DNA from: Vigna angularis
Taxonomy: Eukaryota > Streptophyta > Magnoliopsida > Fabales > Fabaceae
Direction: 5' to 3'
DNA: 64,000 nt
Assembly (NCBI RefSeq): GCF_016808095.1
Contig: NC_068970.1
Span: forward strand, 13,374,501 to 13,438,500
Both the position numbers and the translations under genes were made by a program. Numbering within the stretch: position 1 is the stretch's first letter; each line of letters begins with the position of its first letter. The notes below the pieces were generated by a model, which was not told the DNA's origin, made no database searches, and was given only the letters and a program-made list of their open reading frames with translations. Shown piece after piece: positions 47,624-60,353 of the stretch.

Positions 47624-48046
47624 ATGCAAAAGCCATCATTGTTCTATACTTATGTCTCAACTTTTAGCTTCTTCTTAGGCTTCTGCGTTATGAGAGGCTG
47701 CAAAAGCATGACCAAGACTTCCATAATCTTAACGTTGGTGATTGCTGTTATGGTCTCATGTTTTTTCGGTGATCGAAAAATTGAAGGTTTCTATTTGGTA
47801 GTGGCGCTTTTGAGTATTATTGCATCAGTGGTGTTGTTGGCCTTCCGATTCACAATGATGACATCTATCACAGTGTTGGTGCTGATGAGTTTTGCAGGTT
47901 ACCGTCGCAGGGTTTTGGTTCAACAAGGATGGCTAATTACGCTTGACGTGGCGTGGTCTTTGGGCTGCTCTATCTTCAGATCACAGAAGGGACTCTTCGC
48001 TTTGGTTTGTGCTACCCTTCTCAGCTTGTTTGCCACCTATGGATGA
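47624..48046 (+). CDS. Predicted small multi-pass membrane protein, function unknown
   Basis: A single-exon frame of 140 residues in a patch of higher GC than its surroundings. Hydrophobic segments lie at about residues 32-47 (SIILTLVIAVMVSCFF), 55-74 (GFYLVVALLSIIASVVLLAF), 77-91 and 122-138, so up to four membrane spans. A basic YRRRVLVQQGW loop lies between the third and fourth. The start could also be Met 23 (47690) or Met 29 (47708); the first 22 residues have a different, Phe-rich character. The frame may be a legume-restricted family member. No catalytic motif is visible. Orientation across the membrane and cellular location are unknown. Confidence 0.6.
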   Translation: MQKPSLFYTYVSTFSFFLGFCVMRGCKSMTKTSIILTLVIAVMVSCFFGDRKIEGFYLVVALLSIIASVVLLAFRFTMMTSITVLVLMSFAGYRRRVLVQQGWLITLDVAWSLGCSIFRSQKGLFALVCATLLSLFATYG

Positions 48047-50540
48047 ATGAATGACGTAATAACCACATGGCAATGGCAATGATTGGGGATAGAACCTTCT
48101 TGTAATAATTTACAAAACAAGCTAGTAATTAACTACCAACATTTACCCAATAGTCACGATGAGAGAATATATATATAGTAGCATGCAATTTACAAATTTT
48201 TTCAACTTTTTCCTGGTTTCTTTATCTTTTCTTGTTGGTTCTGCAAATTGTTCCTTGATTGGAATACATGGAGTTTATTTATATAAGCCTTTAAAGAAAC
48301 TCAGCGTGGATTATTAGCGCATTCTGTATGTGAATTGTAATCTGAATAGACTGCTTGTGATGCGAAGCACAAAAGCAAAAGGCCATTGCTGTCAAATGCA
48401 CCATACCTTGATTGTAGGATCAAAGAGTAAGACTTATTCCAACATCTCTAAACGGAATTACAGATCAATCTTAGTTTTCTAATTAAGGATTTCTTTTCTT
48501 AGAATTTTAGATGAAGTATAAGTTCGTATCGTGATTCTTGACAAAGAAATCTGGTAATCGTGAATATTTTTCAAAGTATTTATATATCATGGAAATTGGA
48601 GAGTTATATGATATTTTAATTATTTAACGTATTAAATGATATTATATATTATTTTATTTATTTATCATTAGTATTATTATTTTTATTATAAAAAATATTA
48701 AAAATCAAACTTTTATCAATTAATTGTGTAACTTTCCATAATTAATTATGATAATATTTTAATAAATTTTGCCTTTTCTTTTTCACATTTTTATAAAAGT
48801 AAATCCAAAAGTGCACCATATAATATTTTTCTCGTTCTTTTCCACCATACAAAATCATTATTTTCCTCCTTTGTTTCTTCTTTTTAATTAGTTCACCTCA
48901 GCCAACCCAAAGAAAATATGAAATTTTTCTACATTTAAAAACATTTAGTAAATAATTTTTTACTCATCATTATAAAATGTGAAGTATCTGACAATAAATA
49001 TGTGGAGAAGAGATCTACTTTGTTCACTTTTAATTAAAAAATTTCTTTTAATCACTTTTCCTTTTCTTTTTATCTAAAAGAATATCAGTCATCCTATGCA
49101 TCTACATTGCCTATTGTAAGTCAATTTACTTACAAATAATTATATATCCATTATTGATGGATCTATAGGAAGATCTAGGTGAATAAGACACAATTTTTAA
49201 TTTACATAAAACAAATTAACTAAAAATTTTAAGATGATAAATTTTGAGTCTTTTTCTTTAATAGTTTAATTTTTTTTATTTATATTCAATGAATAACTTA
49301 GAATCATATTTGAATTTCAAATAATCTTTTCTTTAGTGTGAGTTATTTTAAATTGGGTAGCAATGACAAAATTTAACATCATGCAAGGAAAAAAAGACTT
49401 ATAAACTAAATATCTCAATATTTAAAATTAAAAGTAATGATAATATTTTATTGAGTTGAATTAAAGTTACATATATAAAATTTCTCTCTAATAATCTTCC
49501 TTTAAAAAAGCAACCCATGATTCTCAACTAGTCACAAGTACTCGCTTACTTCTATCACTATTCATATAATAAGACACACTTATCTTATAAACCTCTATAA
49601 ACAATAATTTTGATAATGAGAAAACACAACATGAAAAATAAACATAAGTTCAATTTACATAAAATGTTAACACTATCTCAAATCTAAAATCTTAAAGTGA
49701 TAAAATATGAATCCAATTCACATGAGATATTAATGTCAATTTAACTTAAAATTTTAAGATAACAAATTTATAAATATTTTGTTTTTATTTATTATACTTA
49801 TCAATCTGCCTCCTTAGACTTCTTAGGTAGTCCCATAACTGCATGCACTAAAAAAATAAAAAATAAAGACTAATACAAATCATTGACAATAATCAAGAAA
49901 CATTTCTTGAAAAATATGTAAGATGATGCATAACATTAAGCATATTAAAGTAAAATAAGACAACCCTTTTCTACCGTAAAGAGAATATAAACACCAAAAT
50001 ATCATATGCTTTGCTCACTACAATCAAAGACTAATCTATCTTGATGATCCAAATGATTAAAGGCATTGTTTTAATAAGAAAAAACAAGTGAGTTTAAAGT
50101 TGACCAAGATGAATCTAAATTTAATCTTTTTTAAGCCAGTCTAGAACTTTTTCTGATTTTTTAGTTAGTGCATAGTATAAAAGAGAAAATTATAATTTTT
50201 TAACGAGTGAAAAATTTATTTACCTTTTTATTAATGTTTAAAGATTAATGTTTAAAGGTACAATATGCAACTTTGTACAATATGCAACTTTGAAAAAATG
50301 TTGAAGTTTTTGGAATAATTTAAAGAAGAGTTTTCCTATTTATATTTTCAATATTCATGACAGAAAAAACAAAAGAAACATGAAATAATTTTAGACATGA
50401 GTTTGGAGAAATTTAAAGATGAGGAAAAAAAATCATTCTCAAGTAAAATTTTAAGAATGAAAGAAAATGAATGTTTGAAAGAATATCTCAATAAATTATG
50501 CCAATTTGTGAATTAAATGAAATCTCACTAAAATGTAACT
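48047..50540. other. AT-rich intergenic DNA, nothing recognised
   Basis: About 48047-48450 may include the 3' UTR of the membrane-protein gene. The rest is AT-rich with no supported gene or transposon end. Confidence 0.6.
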
Positions 50541-51470
50541 GATAATTGAGTAATTATTGATAAATTCTTATTAGTCTAATTAAGAATTAATGTTGTGATA
50601 AGAAATTAAGGACTTATCCACTATGACTATTCAAGGACTCTACTAGCAAAGGTTATTGCATTGTGTTGAAAAGTTAATTAAAAGGATTTTCCATCCAAAC
50701 TCATGGTAGCTTGAAAAGATGAATGAACAAATATTTATAAGTTCTCTAGAAATGGCAGATTATTGGAAGATACAAACGAAAGATTTCTTTGAACGAAAAA
50801 GACACAACTATGATGGACAGGAAAAAAAGTGTATATTATTGAAATAAACGCAAATCAATATTTTATAATAAAAAAGGTTTGGGCATGTTTATATAGATTG
50901 TTACTTTAGAAATCATCAACATAATTGATTTGTTAAAATGAAAATTGGTGAAAGAAACTTGCTCTTTACTTGTCAAAAGACAATTCAAGAAGATAAGAAT
51001 GTATGGTAGTTGAATAATGGCTACAACAATCATATAATTGGAAATAAAGAAACTTTTATTAATATGGACTCTTCATTTGTTTCAAAAGATAAATCAGGTA
51101 ATGAAGAGCATGTTGAAGAAGAAGAACAAACAACACTGAAATTAGATCAAAGCAAGGAGGTAAAGTGATTCATATTCTTTATGGGTCAAAATAGATGAAA
51201 ATCTATTGATCATTGAACAATTTGTGGAACATGGCTATTCTCTTTTATTTTAAGAATCTAGAGTGAAAATTCTTTTATTCATAGATAATAGCTGTTGTTG
51301 AGTTGAAAATGACAATCAACAAAATTTTCACTTTCTCTTAATCAGGAGAGAAAACTCAACTTAATGGCTAGAATAAAAAATGGTTATTATTTTTAGTGTA
51401 AGGGTTGTGGACTTAAACTTCAATGGTCTTTTGCATTCTCAAAAGAATCTGCTTCTAGTGCTTTTTATAA
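50541..51470 (+). pseudogene. Ty1/copia gag-protease relic
   Basis: Although many stops interrupt it, the plus strand reads in patches as a Ty1/copia polyprotein. Around 50880-50930 are GHVYIDCYFRNHQHN-like residues from a gag zinc knuckle. At 50968-51060 the frame reads LLFTCQKTIQEDKNVW, a stop, then LNNGYNNHIIGNKETFI, the place where copia elements have the protease site and the conserved SNHMTGN motif; the protease Asp-Ser-Gly is lost (NNG). Near 51215 QFVEHGYSLLF and near 51410 DLNFNGLLHSQKNL match the following protease and pre-integrase regions. No LTR is visible nearby, so this is an old, truncated remnant. Confidence 0.8.
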
Positions 51471-52915
51471 AATATAAAAATATTATTATTGTTTGTTTTA
51501 TATTTTAAAGTTTTTAAAATTTTATAAAGCTTAATTAATAATTTAATCTTTATATTTAAAATTACTTTTTTATTTTTACTCAATCCAATTAAATATAATT
51601 AATTTGGTCTCTATTAAATTAATATTAATGCGATTTTGAAGTGTCAAAATATTATTCATTTTCTACTATGAATTTTTATTTTTATTTTTTTTCTTTACTC
51701 TTATCCATATTTATTCACCTCCCACCATATTAATTATTTATCTAACATATTTTTGTTATCATCTAATTTATAGAATTCACTTTACAAATCATTTTCTATG
51801 CATGCATGTAAAATGTATAGTTAGATTTGACTTTAAACTTAAAATGATATGATTATTAAAATAAAAATAAAAATAATAACGAATGTTTATAATTTTTTTT
51901 TCAATTATAAAAAAATTATTTATTATTTTGGTTATTTTAGAGCAAAAATAAAATGCACACTTTTTTTATTATAGAAAATTCAAAATAATTATAAATAATT
52001 TTTTTATCATAATAATAGATATTAAGAAAATGAATATGGTAATAGATAATTCTTTTTATTGTTAACCATCTGTAGAAATCTTGAAATAGATTATGATAGA
52101 AAAATAATATTCCAACTTCAAATTTTTATACAGCTAAAAATAAGAAATATCAGGCTTGATTATTCTATATTCATTTTTAAGTAAAAATTTATATTTACTT
52201 GTATTTTTATATAAATTTTGTTTTGTTCAATTTTTTCTGAAAAACGAATATATCTGTATTTATGCTTGTAAGTGTATTTTTCCTCTTTTTAATATTAATT
52301 AAATAATTTTAAAAGTAATAAATAAAATATAATAATATCACATGTTCAATAATCAATGATTATAAATAATAATTAGATAAAAAAAATCAAATTTATCTTC
52401 TAAAAATAAATTACAAAATTAATCAACAAAAAAATAATATAAACTTTTAAATTCCTTAATAAATAAAAGATACTTTAATAATTTAAAATAAAAATTAATC
52501 ATGAAAATAAGTATTATAAGAATAAAAAAATATGCTTATTTAATACCTCAATTTAAATATTACTGATATTCATTAAAATTCTTTATCAAGATTTATACAT
52601 ATATAAGATATAAGATTAATTGTGTATAAGCGTTATTACTCAACAAATAATTTAACTTCTTTTTGTCATTAATGGGTTACTTTAGCAATAAGTTAGAATT
52701 GGTTTTTGATTATTGAATTCTAAATTTTATTTAATTTTTAGTTTTGTAAATGTATTTTTTTCAATGTTATTTAATTTGATGAGTCGGTTTAACAACGCTA
52801 TTAAATAGATAAGATACGTGGGCCGATCGTACCGTTACCTTTGCCACGAAGTTATGTATGCATTTAGGAAAAAGAATAAAAGTCAAAATAAAAAATTTCT
52901 TGTTACCAAAGCCAC
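51471..52915. other. AT-rich intergenic DNA and NBR1 upstream region
   Basis: No gene recognised. A GATACGTGGGCC word at about 52812-52823 contains ACGTGG, a G-box/ABRE-like core about 290 bp upstream of the NBR1 start codon; its relevance is speculative. Confidence 0.5.
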
Positions 52916-52922
52916 AATAGTG

Positions 52923-52931
52923 TATATATAT
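52923..52931 (+). promoter_or_regulatory. Putative TATA box of NBR1
   Basis: TATATATAT lies 182 bp upstream of the ATG at 53105. No ATG lies between about 52955 and 53105, so the start codon would be the first in the transcript. Confidence 0.45.
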
Positions 52932-53104
52932 GTCACTCTCCGGCTCGCAAAGCTTTTAAAGTGGCTAACGGGTCGCTAACGCTAGCCGTGCAGTTCTCTC
53001 CATTTTCTGTTCCGAAGAAGAAGCTTCGTTTCCCATTAGGGTTAGGGTTTCAGTGTTTTCTCTTCAGTATACCTGCCACGCTTTTTTCTTTCGCTCCGAG
53101 AGCT

Positions 53105-53794
53105 ATGGAGTCTGCTCTAGTGATCAAGGTTCTGATCTTAATTTTCCTTTTTCCGTCATGTTTTCGTTTCAGTTTTCGGTCCTGAATTTTTTTTCCTTCT
53201 ATTATATCGTGACTTTGTGATGTGATGCTCTGTGTTTATTAATCTTGATATTTCTTAGAGAAAATGAAGATGAATTGTTTTTATTCTTGTTTGTGACGAT
53301 GTTGCTAGTTGATGAGGCCTTGAGTCTGATAGTCACTATGGTGCTTTCATTCTGTGGTTGATTTTGTTACAATCTTGTCAAATTAAAATTGACATACACC
53401 CCCTTCTAGTTTCGCCTTTAATTTTATTGTCTGAGTGATCGGAGCACCGAATTTTAGTTGATAAAGCCTTGAGTCTCATAGTCACTATGGTTTTGTATAA
53501 CACTATATGTAGTGACTTTTGGAATGACGATGGGGCTGAAACCCCAAATTCTTGCTGGGTTCGGCATGAACAAATTGGTTTTGCCTAGAAAACAATTTAG
53601 CGTTAGTTTCATGAAAATTAATTGATTCCTAGCATCTGCTAGATTTGTCGCGGTTGTATTGTTTTTATTCTTTTGGCTTGGAGTATTGTGAGTATTTAGA
53701 ATGATTCACTTTTATGAATTTGTATTGGAATTAAAACTGTTGTGCATTGTGGAACTTTCATTTAACTGAGGCTCTGTTTTAGTTCAATTGATGG

Positions 53795-53869
<75 letters not shown>

Positions 53870-56800
53870 AATATATCAAGGTTCCTGCTGATCAATGTAT
53901 GATAATACATTTTTATTTAGCTGGTAATCTTTTGATGCTTAGTGTAATTTGAGGATAACCTTCATTCATTTTACGGCAAATTCATAAAATAATATTTGGT
54001 GGAAGAATCTGCTAATATTTTTTTGTGGCTTTAGATCGGTTCTACAATCATGCACATCTTTGCTTATTGCATCAATACATCACTTTTTTGTTGGACAGGT
54101 GAAATATGGGGATACCCTCCGGCGCTTCACTGCCTCTGTGGACGAGATTAATCGACTGGATCTCGACATGGTTGGGTTGAGACAGAAGATATGTTCTATC
54201 TTCGGTTTCAGTGCTGATGCAAATTTAGTTCTGAGATATGTTGATGAAGATGGAGACTTGGTGACTTTGGTTGAGGATGATGATTTGCGTGATGTGATGA
54301 GGCAGCAATTGAAATTCTTGAGAATTGAGGTACTTATGAACAATGATGGCGGTGCTAAATCGACTGCTTGGTCTACTGGAAGTGCCACCCCCTTAAAATC
54401 TCCTTCTGTCACAAACCCACCTCTGGGTAGAAATACTATATTACACGAGGCTCTATCTAAATTGTCTCTTTCAAAAGCAGCATCTTCTACTCCCGTGGTT
54501 GATAATATTGCCAATTCAATTTTGAAAATAGGACAATCTGTTCTAAATTCTCATTTCCAGCCTCGTGATACAGCTGGTACAAGTTCAAAAACGGGTCCTG
54601 GAGAACATGCCACTTCTAATGCAAAAGGTTCTCAATCTTCATATGTGGACTCAGCCTCCAATTCTACTGTCCATGGTGAGAGTGCCACTCCCTTAAGATT
54701 TCCTGTTCCAAACCCATCTCTGAGCCCAAATGCAGATAAAGTTGGCATTTCATCTCCTGTGCCTGATCCAGTACGTGAGCTTATTTCCAATTTGTTGTAT
54801 CCAAATGCTGCATCTTCTAGTCAGCTGCCTGTTAATCTTGCTGATTTAATTTCCCTACTGGGACATTCTGTTTTAAATTCTTATTGCGAGCCTCATGTTG
54901 CAACTGGTCCATTCTCTAAAAATGGTGTTCCTGAAGAACCTATCTCTGGTGAAGCAAGAGATCCACAGATGCCATCTGTGGACTTGGCTTCCAATGCCAC
55001 TCAACATGTGGAGGCTGAAAACCTAGTTAGAGATGCAGCCTCTGCTTCTAATGCCACTCAACAGGTGGAGACTGAAAACATAATTAGAGATGTAGCCGGT
55101 CAACATTTGGAAGCTGGGAATGTAATCAGTGCAACTACAGCTGCGGAAGTTTCCACAGTTGATCTCAATATCCCTCCTTGTGATCCCTATTCATCTCAGT
55201 CCACAAATGTGAATAAGGCTCCACTTTCATCAGAAGTCCCTGATGGTGATTGCAGGAAGGGTAAAATGTCAACTGTCTATAGTTCTGCTGGTAAGGTTGA
55301 CAGCAGTGGTACATCCTCAAGTCCTGCTGGTCCTAATGACAGTTCAACCCAGACTACTTCATTGAATGCTGGTGGTTTCTTTGAATGTCCATTTTCTGGG
55401 ACATATATTAATTCTTGGACACCACATTTTGGAAACTCTCAAATGCCCCCCTTTAAAAGGAGCCATCGTCACACTGAGGCAATGACTGGTATGTTCCACA
55501 AAGGTGTGCGTTGTGATGGTTGTGGTGTCTATCCAATAACTGGACCTCGGTTCAAATCCAAAGTGTAAGTACTTTGATTTATCTGGACTTATTTATTGTT
55601 AAATTGTTTTCAGGGCCGTTTCCATGATATTTTGTTCTTCATGCAGGAAGGAAAATTATGATCTCTGCCACATTTGTTACAACGAAATGGGTAATGGTAC
55701 AGATTATATCAGAATGGACCGTCCGGCTCGTTTCCCTCGATGTGTATATGAGCAATCCAAAAACTTTGTAATCACTTTTGAACACTGCTATCTTTTAACT
55801 TCTCCCTATGCTGAATCTTTGCATTTTTCACATTTTTTTTTTATGTTGCAGCCAACATTACCGCCTCATACTTTTAAGAAAAGTGCCATTTTGAAGCATG
55901 CAAGACCAAAGTTAGATAGTCAGTTCATTTTGGATGTCAATGTGCTAGACGGTACAATGATGGCTCCATCTACTGCATTTACAAAGATCTGGCGGATGCG
56001 CAATAATGGCACTGTAGCGTGGCCCAAGGGAACTAAACTTGTTTGGATTGGAGGAGACAAGTTTAGTGACTCTCATTCAGTTGACTTAGAGGTTTGATAA
56101 ATATTCATACTGTAGTTTAATTATTTCCTGAAGGTCTATTATCTTTTCTCTAGGTTTGCCTTGCTCATCTTAGAATCTGTATGCAAGTTCATTTAGTGCT
56201 CTTTCTGATTAAACGTCACAGGTTCAGAATGGTGTCCCTATCGAGAAGGAACTTGACATTGCAGTTGACTTTGCAGCACCTCGGATACCTGGTCGATACA
56301 CATCATACTGGAGGTTGGCAACTTCATCTGGACATAAATTTGGCCAACGTGTTTGGGTCCTTGTACAGGTAAAATGATAGTGTTGAAGGAATTTCTTACG
56401 GACACTAGATTTTACTCTTGATGGTGTAATAATAAATTTGCTCTCTTGCATCGTCGTACACACAGGTTGATGCCTCTCTCAAGGACTCATTTTATGATAA
56501 CTCTCAGGGATTGAACTTGAATATTCCACTTGATGTCAGTGGATCTGAAGGACCTCTGCTTATAGATATCAATGTTAGGCCTGCCGAGGATGATACTTTT
56601 CTTCAAACCCGCATTCCTAATGCTCTGATTCAACCTGCTGAACAGGTTGATAAGGAACCAATGTTGGAACTGGAAAAGGAATTCCCTATAAATGAAGCTA
56701 CATTTGTTGGCCCTTCTGCCTCAGCCCCTGCTGCAACCTCCCTGGCACCTTCCTCAATCTCTTATCCTATTATTGATTTATCTGAAACAACACCAGCTGT

Positions 56801-57293
56801 TCCCTCTGATCAGCAATCCTCCACTGTGGCTGTACCATCATCATCTATTATGGGGACCGGTGGAATTAACTCTCTGGAGGAGAGTCTACTTAAAGAACTT
56901 GAGGTGATGGGTTTTAAGCAGGTTGATTTGAACAAAGAGGTCTTGAGGATGAATGAGTATGATCTGGAGCAATCCATCGTCGATCTATGTAGTGATGTCT
57001 ATAATGTTTCTGAGTGGGACCCTATCCTTTTAGAGTTGCAAGAGATGGTAAGTTGTTTGGTTCATCTTTTATCATCAAATGCATGAAATTTGAAGTCCTT
57101 TATCTTCTAATCCCCTCCTCCCATTTTCCATTCGTTCCTCTGACCATACAATATATTATTCAACTGGATACTGTTTTGATTGGTTACGGGGTTTATGCAG
57201 GGTTTCCGTGATCAAGAGATGAATAAGAGGTTGCTTAAGAAAAACAATGGAAGCATAAAGCGTGTTGTTATGGATTTAATCCAAGGAGAGTAG
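53105..57293 (+). CDS. NBR1: NBR1/Joka2-type selective autophagy receptor
   Basis: Seven coding exons: 53105-53128, 54099-55564, 55647-55767, 55852-56091, 56222-56368, 56466-57047 and 57201-57293, all GT-AG, giving 890 residues (Arabidopsis NBR1 is about 700, tobacco Joka2 about 840). PB1 domain at about 5-89 with Lys/Arg (VKYGDTLRRF) and an acidic OPCA part (DEDGDLVTLVEDDDL), so it can self-polymerise. A long Ser-rich linker follows. ZZ zinc finger at about 474-520 (CDGC...CHIC). Four-tryptophan (NBR1/FW) domain at about 552-666. UBA1 at about 804-841 and UBA2 at 856-889, with the Atg8-interacting motif WDPI (850-853) between them, as in other plant NBR1 proteins. It binds ubiquitinated cargo and ATG8 and delivers aggregates to the vacuole. 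The start is fixed by MESALVIK joining in frame to VKYGDTL. No lesion seen. Confidence 0.96.
53798..53867. repeat. (AT)n microsatellite in NBR1 intron 1
   Basis: About 35 uninterrupted AT units inside the 970-bp first intron of NBR1 (53129-54098); likely polymorphic in length. Confidence 0.95.
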
Positions 57294-57891
57294 CTTTTGT
57301 TAAAATGTGGGTTAATAGTTAATGTAAAGTTGGCGACTAGTGCTCCTTGGGTGCTTGACATCTGTCAGGTAGACATAATTATCTTATTTCGTATCTATTC
57401 CCTGTCTTTGTGTTGTGGTGATATTGCCATCACAATCCAGTGTCGGATTCAAGTATGTTTGAACTACTGTGCTTTCGTATGTAATTAATTATATTGCCAT
57501 CGCCACCCTCTGCAGTTTTTAATCTCTGCTATTTTTCTCTGAAACTAGTTTTAATAACAATTTTCATTAGCCATGATTTTTGCTACATTTGACCGGGTAT
57601 TACTGAAAGATTTAATGGGATACTTACAAGATATAGAAAAAAAAGTGAAATTTGGTAAGATAATTATATATTTGAGCTCCAGTCCAATCATAAAAAATTT
57701 AGGCTATGACTCTTTTTTTCTGCCAATTAGTTCGAAGATGGCTTCTTCGTTATATGAAAAATATCCATAGAATGTTGACATTAAATTTCTAAATACTAAT
57801 CCAAGTCAAAGTGTGTTGTGAGTCATAAGCGTCTAGTGATTTATTAAGTAACTTTTACATTCCAGCAGTTTTAATCGTATTTATCTTTATT
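57294..57891. other. NBR1 3' UTR and short intergenic DNA
   Basis: The NBR1 3' UTR probably covers about the first 200-250 bp. The frame at 57573-57770 has no recognisable domain and I do not call it. Confidence 0.5.
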
Positions 57892-59197
57892 TAAAGTGTA
57901 ACATCCCAAAAATACAGTTTAAAACTATATAATAGAATAATCATATTAAATAATAATACAGATCAGCCTTACACTAAAGTAAAGTGTACGGTTATGGTCG
58001 AACGGTCTTACAGAAAGAGTTACAAATTTAAACTGTACAGTGGTACAAATCTGACCGAACGGTTTACAAAAACCTATATCAAATGATCAATCAAAACAAA
58101 AGAAGGTGATCGAACGATTACCTTACCATCAAACTAAACTACTGACCGAACGTTCTACCTCTACTAGTTTTTCTTCTTCCAGCGCCTCTTCCAACCGTTC
58201 GTCTCCTTCTGTTCACATCCGTAAGACGAACGTACAAAACAGACAAGATAGGAAATACAGGGTAAGCTTATGTAATTTAATTCATGTATAAACATACATT
58301 TCACACAATCAAACACACAAGATAATTTTCATCATACGTTTCATGCAAAGCCTAATACTAGACTGACTGTTCGGATTGTATGAAATCTGTGTAGCTACGA
58401 CGTTCGTGCATCCGGGTGATGTAGTAACTGGGATACCCTCAATCCCGAGGTTAGTCCTATTTGTCCAAATTAACCATAAGGACTAGGACCTCCTGCCGTT
58501 CCCACGCATGACCTACCCTCCTCTACGTGAGGACGAGTACTTACGGAACATCAGGATGAACCGCCAGTTTAGCATGCCCACATTCATACTTTACCAATTC
58601 CAATATTCATTCATGAGTCATTCCTCCCCGGAACGCTCGTCCATAATCCAACACATTTCATCCATATCATTTTCTCTTCATCTTTCATTATCAATCATCT
58701 CAATTTAACCATTTGTACAAGGATCACTAAGAGTACCAATTACCGAACGTTCAACCCTAACTCAGAACGAGACCGAACACTTGGAGCGAGACCGAGAGGT
58801 CTCCAGTTCCAGAACGGATTAAGACCAAGAGGATTACTATCGGGTTGAAAAAGAAACCGAGTACAATCATGTATAACAGGAACGACTAGAACGAACGTCA
58901 ATTACAAGGTGAGCCAATTAGATGAACTGACTCTTGAGAGTTCCAACCGAACACCGAAAAGACAATGCCAAGTACTAAGACTCTAGGCCAGAATCAATGG
59001 ATGCAGACTCTTCAAGACATTCAAAGAATAATACTTAGAAGAATTCACATGAAGAAATCGAACGCTTATGAAAACTTCGCTTATTTGAGTTTAGCATCAA
59101 GAAAATCGAATGCCAGTCAATGACCGAGCACGGTAGAGAGAAAACTCTATTGAAGTTGGACGAACGCTATCAAGATAGATTATGAAAGAAAAGAGAA

Positions 59198-59262
59198 GGA
59201 GCGCTTGGTGTAAGACCGAGCACTACTCAGTACGAGCGCTTGGTGTAAGACCGAGCACTACT
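59198..59262. repeat. Tandem duplication in the inverted solo LTR
   Basis: GAGCGCTTGGTGTAAGACCG followed by AGCACTACT occurs twice, 35 bp apart, separated by CAGTAC. Confidence 0.9.
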
Positions 59263-59695
59263 AAACTTATATTAGAAATCTTGATAAATATAATAAGATA
59301 CTTATTGGAGTAGTGTTTAATAATAAACGAAGATATATAAATACATATATACATACTTAAGTTTATAACTGAATACCAAGAACTAATTATGTTTTGCCGA
59401 ACGCTCATGCACAGTATTTTGAAACTAAGACGCTCGTCCTCAACTAGGATTCTTCCCAAATGAAAGAATTCAATTCTAACCAAGTTTACTAGAAAAACCG
59501 AACGGGCAATGACTGTTCAGTGACGAACGTACACTTTCATAGGAGAAATTTAATACCAGAATCATTTATATTCAAACTCATTTCTCAACATATATTTTCA
59601 TAATTTCATACATTCATATCATAGTCAATTTTCATACTTCATACAATCCAAACATATCAACCATCATATATCATATTAATTCAGTCAATCCAACG

Positions 59696-59791
59696 AATGT
59701 TCATGAAATACAAATAATCATACAAATTAAATTAATAAGCTTACGAACGTTCATGAAATACAAATAATCATACAAATTAAATTAATAAGCT
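59696..59791. repeat. ~51-bp tandem duplication in the inverted solo LTR
   Basis: GTTCATGAAATACAAATAAT followed by CATACAAATTAAATTAATAA and GCTT occurs twice in direct succession with no difference I can see in these parts, so the duplication is recent or homogenised. Confidence 0.92.
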
Positions 59792-60353
59792 TCCCTTACC
59801 TCTGAGTGTGAACGAACGTTCCTATAGACAGAATACGGTTCGCCTGACTACAATTCCTTCTACCCTCAATGCTCAACAATTCTTCAAACTAAACCAAACA
59901 ATAGACAAAAATGGTTCAGAACGAGACTATGAACTCATGCAACCAGAACTTGGTTTGTATATGCCAGAGAACGAACGACTAAAGAGAAGAAGAACTTATC
60001 AGTTCAGAGCTCGAAACCGATCAGTTCAAACTGAAGCTCTTGACGTCGGAAGTGCTTCTACGGTGCCTGAACGGAGATCGGAGAAGAGAAAAGGTGAGAT
60101 TTCATAGAGAGAAGGGAAAGCTTTTAGTGAGAAGGAGGAGAAATGAGATTTTTAGAGTTTGGAGAAGAAGGGTGCATGCAGAAAGTGTGACGTGAATTTC
60201 TGAAAATCAATTTTGCTTCCCACGTCAAAACGAACGTCCGTCCATCTGCTGACACCTACCTTCCACTATCTGATTTCCGGATCCCCTTCACTTGACACAT
60301 GGCGTCCGTTCAGAAGGTTTTTTGGTGCGTTTTAAATTAAGTCTGACATAAAG

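Larger units (their letters stand above)
57897..60348 (-). mobile_element. Solo LTR (2.45 kb), inverted, of the GTTCGG-repeat family
   Basis: On the plus strand it starts TGTAACATCCCAAAAA and ends GTCTGACA; read on the minus strand the LTR is TGTCAGAC...TTGGGATGTTACA. It is flanked by the perfect 5-bp repeat TAAAG (57892-57896 and 60349-60353). TTGGGATGTTACA equals the end of the chromovirus LTR. The reverse strand also has AGGAGGTCCTAGTC (about 58493-58480), the same block as in the other LTRs. Many ACCGAACGTTC words occur. No internal region remains. The frames at 59223-59483 and 59808-60107 are LTR sequence, not genes. Confidence 0.92.

Noticed and set aside
54080..54514. 144-residue minus-strand frame opposite the NBR1 PB1 domain
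   Set aside because: It is the complementary shadow of a strongly supported coding exon.
57573..57770. 65-residue frame after NBR1
   Set aside because: No domain, no splice link to NBR1, and AT-rich composition; the NBR1 stop at 57293 is well supported by the UBA2 end.
59808..60107. 99-residue forward frame MNERSYRQNTVRL
   Set aside because: Lies inside the inverted solo LTR with a perfect target duplication; most likely leader or U3 sequence read backwards.
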